A stretch of DNA of 20,667 bases from a virus: positions 1-20,667 of IMG/VR virus record IMGVR_UViG_3300027906_003867, one strand, 5' to 3'. Numbering within the stretch: position 1 is the first letter of the stretch; the number at the start of each line of letters is the position of its first letter. The notes under the pieces are model-generated. The model was given only the letters and a program-made list of their open reading frames with translations, made no database searches and was not told where the DNA came from. The position numbers and the translations under genes were made by a program. Of the stretch, positions 17,486 to 20,667 are shown in pieces.

Positions 17486-19179
17486 TGGCAGATCCAACAG
17501 AGCAACCACCCGGAACTTTACCTAACTATCCGGGAGTTATGTTAAGTGCTGAAGGGTTAAAAACTTTCATTCAAGAACTTGCTGACTTTTACATAGAGGG
17601 AGGGTACGAAGCGTCCGCTATCAGTGACGAAATCTATGAGGTGTTTAATAATTCTCGTACTCGTGGTGGTGGTGGGTTTGGAACCCGTGAAGAAATAATA
17701 GCTTTGTTAACTATGGAAATGGGTTCTGAAGGTGAAGCTGTTTTAGAACAATTCGCAGATTTCTTTATGATGGCTAGTAATATATGGCAGTTCGCTGATT
17801 ACGCTGGTACTGGTGAGTACACGTTCCAAGATTTTGTAGACGCTCAAATAGATTCTTATGAGGCTGGTTCTCTTACTGACTTCCCAGAAGCCTTCTCAGA
17901 ATTTACAGGCATAGCTTCTCCTGCAAATCCCATAGAATCTTTAGAGGGTGAACCATTCTCACCTGAAGGTCAGCCGGCACAACAAGGGGAAGGTTTACCC
18001 GTTGCACCTCCTATCCCTATCAGCCAGATCCCTTACATTCCGGGTGCTGATGGTAAGCTAGGTGATTGGAATTGGTTAGATTTATGGGGTGACACCAATC
18101 CTTTGGTTGAAGATTTCTTTGATTTTTGGGTAGATAAATTTAATGAACCTGATCCTGAAGGCTCAAATTTTGGTTACGAAGTTGAAACTTTACAGCATGA
18201 TTTTTTCTATAATCCGACTCACGGTTTATATGCACAAGACTGGTGGATAGATCAACAACAATCACTCTTAGATCACATGGAGTTCTTCTACAATTATGGC
18301 GGCGAAGGTAATATCGAAAGTGTTATAAACACTACGATGGGTGGGGATGCTTGGCGGCCTTGGACTGGGATCGTTGGTATTGCAGATCGACCTGAAAGTA
18401 ACGCATACAACTCAGCTATTCTAGAATTTACAGAATGGGCGAGGGAAGCCATACGAGAAGCAGGTGGTAAGGATGCTTTGCTTAATGGTATTGTAGATGA
18501 TTTTGAACTTGCAGGTTACGCATATCTTATTATGTCTAATGGTGGTGCAACCTTTAAATTAGGTAGAGACAGAGAAGGTTTCAGACCAGACGAGTTTAAA
18601 GAGAAAGCTAAACAACTTGTTGAAAAACAATTCCTTGATAACTGGACTGACGAAGACGGCAACTTTATTGAGAAGATGTCTGGCACAATGTCCTTCGGTG
18701 TTGGGAGTATACGTTCTCTTATGAACGAATGGCGCGCTTTAGGTAAACGAAACTTCCAAGACTTCTCTGATAATGAACTACGTAAATGGGCTGTTGATGT
18801 TAAATCTGAAAAGATAACTAAAGAAATGGTGGATGCTGAGATAACTAAACGTGCGTTCCATCGTATTGAATGGCCGTTCACGCCAGAAGAAAGAGAAGAT
18901 TACATAGCTAAAGGCGCTACGTTAGATGACGTTTTGAATGGACAGTATCTTTCTGTTAAAAGCTTATGGGAAGACGCGAGTCTTTTACCTGATGACCCTT
19001 GGTTGCTTGCTAACTATGCGTTCACAGATGAGAATGGGAACCGCCGGTTCAGAAGTTCACAAGAGTTAATGACTCATGCTCGTACCAATATGGATAAGTT
19101 TCAGTATTCTAACGAATCAAAAGATTTTCACAATGACTTTATTACAGGGGCGGCACGTATGTTTAGGAGTAGTTACTAA
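17485..19179 (+). CDS. acidic aromatic-rich protein, unknown; probable virion component
   Basis: This 564-residue protein is unrecognised. It is very acidic and rich in Trp, Phe and Tyr. A Pro/Glu/Gly-rich linker at about residues 145-185 separates an N-terminal helical domain from a larger C-terminal region. That region begins around GDWNWLDLWGD and holds many Trp-containing helices, for example QDWWIDQQQ and DAWRPW. I see no membrane segment, signal peptide or catalytic motif. The two-domain layout with a flexible linker is common in virion proteins and gives no specific function. It overlaps both neighbours by one base (TGATG and TAATG) and has a strong ribosome binding site, so it is probably made in good amounts. 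A minor tail or internal core protein would fit the position. Confidence 0.85.
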   Translation: MADPTEQPPGTLPNYPGVMLSAEGLKTFIQELADFYIEGGYEASAISDEIYEVFNNSRTRGGGGFGTREEIIALLTMEMGSEGEAVLEQFADFFMMASNIWQFADYAGTGEYTFQDFVDAQIDSYEAGSLTDFPEAFSEFTGIASPANPIESLEGEPFSPEGQPAQQGEGLPVAPPIPISQIPYIPGADGKLGDWNWLDLWGDTNPLVEDFFDFWVDKFNEPDPEGSNFGYEVETLQHDFFYNPTHGLYAQDWWIDQQQSLLDHMEFFYNYGGEGNIESVINTTMGGDAWRPWTGIVGIADRPESNAYNSAILEFTEWAREAIREAGGKDALLNGIVDDFELAGYAYLIMSNGGATFKLGRDREGFRPDEFKEKAKQLVEKQFLDNWTDEDGNFIEKMSGTMSFGVGSIRSLMNEWRALGKRNFQDFSDNELRKWAVDVKSEKITKEMVDAEITKRAFHRIEWPFTPEEREDYIAKGATLDDVLNGQYLSVKSLWEDASLLPDDPWLLANYAFTDENGNRRFRSSQELMTHARTNMDKFQYSNESKDFHNDFITGAARMFRSSY

Positions 19180-20570
19180 TGGCAGATAATCTTTTTGATT
19201 TAGCTAGAGCAGTTCCGGGTTTAGATGTAGATGAGATGGATCCGTTAAATCTTTTAGCTCAAACTATTGAGAGGTTAGGGGCAGTAGGTCAAGGCAATTT
19301 AAAATCTGCTGTTACTCAAGAGGATATTGCACGATGGGCTGGAGAAATAGGTGGCACGGTTGACGGTGGCCGTGGCAGAGGTTGGGAAGCCGCTGAACAA
19401 ATCCGTAGTGATATTTTAAAATATCGTGTCGGTGTAGACCAGTTAGAAGAAACATTTGGTATGACTACTGCTCAGGCAGAAGCGGCTGTGGAACTAGGCG
19501 GCGATATCGCTGGAACAGTGATCCAGTCAGGTGGCAAACATCCGGGTACTATCAATCCTTACTCTCCATCTAAGACAATAACTGAAACTATTTACAATGA
19601 TGATGGGACAGTAACATATGTTTATAGTGACGGCACTATCCAAATTGTTGGCACTCCAAAGGTTGAGTCTACGGAAAGTATTATTAACAGAATGCAAGAT
19701 GCATTCATGCTTGCTTTACGCAACGCAGGGATGAGTACAGAAAATATTACTACTCTTTGGAATTGGGCTCATGCAAAATTTAAAGCAGATTCTTCTTTTA
19801 CTGCTGAACGTGCGCTATTAGAAATGTATGACCAGCCAGCTTTCAAAGAAAGATTCCCTGCTATTGCTAACATGAGGGAACGTGGAGAGAAAAACATTCC
19901 AACTCCGGGTGAGTACATTGCTTTTGAAAAGGATGTAGGTACTTCTTTGAAACAGTTCGGTGTGGAATATACTACGGGTGAACACAGGGATCTAATAACA
20001 ACTCTTATTGAGAATAATGTAGGTATGCCTGAAGTCAATGAAAGGCTAACTGAAGCAGAACGTATTACTTATTCTGTGCCTAGAGAAGTTCAAGAAACAT
20101 TGATGCAATGGTATTCGCCAACGTGGGCTAAATCTATTGAGATGAAAATGTTTTTAGATCCTACTCAGGATTGGGCATCAGTTCAGGATGATATAGAAAC
20201 TGCTGAAGTAGGTGGTTGGGGTAAGATGGTAGCTGGTTTGGATGAAGGTTGGAACGCAGAGATGGCTAATCAGATAGCTGATCTTGGTTTATCTCAGGCT
20301 CAAGTATGGAACTCTTTCGCTAGTCTTAAACAAGAAGAAGCTTTGTTCGCTGAACAAGTAGGTGAGGATACTAATTTACAGTATGAAACACATGGTGTTA
20401 GCTCACAATTTGGTATTGATATAGCTGGCGAGGATGATGCTTTAGAATTAAAAGATATGTTAGAACGTAGAAAGCAACGAAGAATATCTAGATTCGCTGG
20501 TGGAGGTACTGGTCAAGCTGGTGCTATTATTAGTGGACAGACTACAGGTATAGGGAGTGCCAATGCCTAA
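19179..20570 (+). CDS. virion-associated protein with FPAI/EYIAFE motif and Gly-rich tail
   Basis: 463 residues. Residues about 219-262 contain PAFKERFPAI, then TPGEYIAFEKDV and LKQFGV. From memory this follows a pattern seen in large structural proteins of actinobacterial and marine phages: a Tyr/Phe-Lys-x-Arg-Phe block, a short linker, then Glu-Tyr and a helix. The following helical region (LIENNVGMPEVNERL, then LGLSQAQVWNSFASL) and the end, a basic helix RRKQRRISRF followed by GGGTGQAGA and TTGIGSANA, match the same remembered layout. Such proteins are mostly labelled hypothetical or minor structural. The N-terminal 150 residues include a short beta-rich stretch (GTVTYVYSDGTIQIVG). There are no catalytic motifs. 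AGGAG precedes the start by about 10 bases, and the ATG overlaps the upstream stop. Confidence 0.85.
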   Translation: MADNLFDLARAVPGLDVDEMDPLNLLAQTIERLGAVGQGNLKSAVTQEDIARWAGEIGGTVDGGRGRGWEAAEQIRSDILKYRVGVDQLEETFGMTTAQAEAAVELGGDIAGTVIQSGGKHPGTINPYSPSKTITETIYNDDGTVTYVYSDGTIQIVGTPKVESTESIINRMQDAFMLALRNAGMSTENITTLWNWAHAKFKADSSFTAERALLEMYDQPAFKERFPAIANMRERGEKNIPTPGEYIAFEKDVGTSLKQFGVEYTTGEHRDLITTLIENNVGMPEVNERLTEAERITYSVPREVQETLMQWYSPTWAKSIEMKMFLDPTQDWASVQDDIETAEVGGWGKMVAGLDEGWNAEMANQIADLGLSQAQVWNSFASLKQEEALFAEQVGEDTNLQYETHGVSSQFGIDIAGEDDALELKDMLERRKQRRISRFAGGGTGQAGAIISGQTTGIGSANA

Positions 20571-20646
20571 ATTACAAACAAGCTCTTCCAAAGGGAAGGC
20601 AAAGAAAGTACCTTATAAGAAGGTAAAGAAAGGTAAACGTAAATAA
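20563..20646 (+). CDS. 27-residue lysine-rich mini-protein
   Basis: This short frame starts with ATG inside the end of the 463-residue gene (8-base overlap ATGCCTAA) and stops where the next ATG begins (TAATG). AGGGAG lies about 6 bases upstream. The product has 11 Lys and 1 Arg among 27 residues, with no acidic residue, so its charge is about +12. Most of the charge is in the second half (YKKVKKGKRK). Such a peptide would bind nucleic acid or an acidic partner; a DNA-condensing, packaged or scaffold-like role is inference. It keeps the overlap pattern of every other gene here and has a ribosome binding site, which argues that it is translated despite its length. The alternative is a spacer that only passes ribosomes to the next gene. 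Confidence 0.7.
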   Translation: MPKLQTSSSKGKAKKVPYKKVKKGKRK

Positions 20647-20667
20647 TGTTTAACAAAGACGTACTTG
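20646..20667 (+). CDS. 5' end of the next gene (partial)
   Basis: The ATG at 20646 overlaps the preceding stop (TAATG), and seven codons (MFNKDVL) follow before the window ends. The purine-rich GAAAGG lies upstream. Because every other junction in the window has this form, it is very probably a real start. The product cannot be identified. A capsid or scaffold gene is plausible because neither is recognisable upstream, but seven residues cannot show it. Confidence 0.6.

Larger units (their letters stand above)
1..20667. other. window-wide absence of CCWGG and GCWGC
   Basis: Reading by eye on the + strand (both motifs are palindromic, so one strand covers both), I find no CCAGG, CCTGG, GCAGC or GCTGC. 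Synonymous codons are bent to achieve this: 29 of 29 Pro-Gly pairs use CCC or CCG for Pro, and 35 of 35 Ala-Ala pairs use GCC or GCG for the first Ala, while the second Ala is mostly GCT or GCA. Mixed relatives such as CCTGC and GCTGG are common, as are GATC and GGWCC. The pattern covers all eight long genes. It points to pressure from restriction or methylation at these two sites. Confidence 0.8.

Noticed and set aside
18516-18881. Open frame of 121 codons on the minus strand inside the 564-residue gene
   Set aside because: It is a shadow of the plus-strand coding sequence with no start signal, and its low-complexity Ser/Leu/Arg composition is typical of antisense frames.
1-20667. tRNA genes, CRISPR arrays, insertion sequences, attachment sites or terminators
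   Set aside because: The window is coding from base 44 to the end with overlapping genes. I saw no array of spaced direct repeats, no transposase, no cloverleaf and no GC-rich hairpin followed by a T-run.
1-20667. General avoidance of all short palindromes
   Set aside because: GATC, GGWCC, TCWGA, ACWGT, GGCC, GCGC and CCSGG all occur, so the absence is specific to CCWGG and GCWGC as far as I can see.

Overview
The window is a single-direction stretch of a tailed double-stranded DNA phage (Caudoviricetes) genome. The packaging and portal genes are recognisable and the rest of the virion genes are very large and mostly unrecognised. The sequence is about 40% G+C after the first 600 bases. The terminase and portal read like those of actinobacterial phages and of marine or freshwater metagenomic phages. 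I cannot name the host, and an actinobacterial host is only an inference.

Layout, all on the + strand: (1) bases 1-30, possible tail end of an upstream gene; (2) 44-1762, large terminase with an N-terminal helix-turn-helix; (3) 1762-3579, portal; (4) 3579-3980, a small disordered Pro/Gln-rich protein; (5) 3973-12210, a giant 2745-residue protein; (6) 12210-14630, (7) 14627-17485 and (8) 17485-19179, three large unrecognised proteins of 806, 952 and 564 residues; (9) 19179-20570, a 463-residue protein with sequence patterns I associate with phage virion proteins; (10) 20563-20646, a 27-residue lysine-rich mini-protein; (11) 20646-20667, the first 7 codons of another gene. There is no intergenic DNA: all nine junctions overlap by 1, 4 or 8 bases. 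I see no promoter, terminator, tRNA, repeat array or mobile element.

How it may work: terminase and portal form the packaging motor and capsid gate. The giant protein and the four large proteins after it (about 5,500 residues together) sit where podoviruses often encode internal virion or DNA-ejection proteins. I infer an ejection apparatus or internal core, but no enzyme motif proves it. No major capsid protein is recognisable in the window; the gene starting at 20646 or later genes may encode it.

The strongest unexplained signal is in the DNA rather than the genes. By eye I find no CCWGG and no GCWGC anywhere in 20.7 kb. All 29 Pro-Gly pairs use CCC or CCG for Pro, and in all 35 Ala-Ala pairs the first Ala is GCC or GCG, although T- and A-ending codons dominate elsewhere. 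CCSGG, GCSGC, GGWCC and GATC are all present. This looks like selection against two specific methyltransferase or restriction sites, and it may be a fingerprint of the unknown host.
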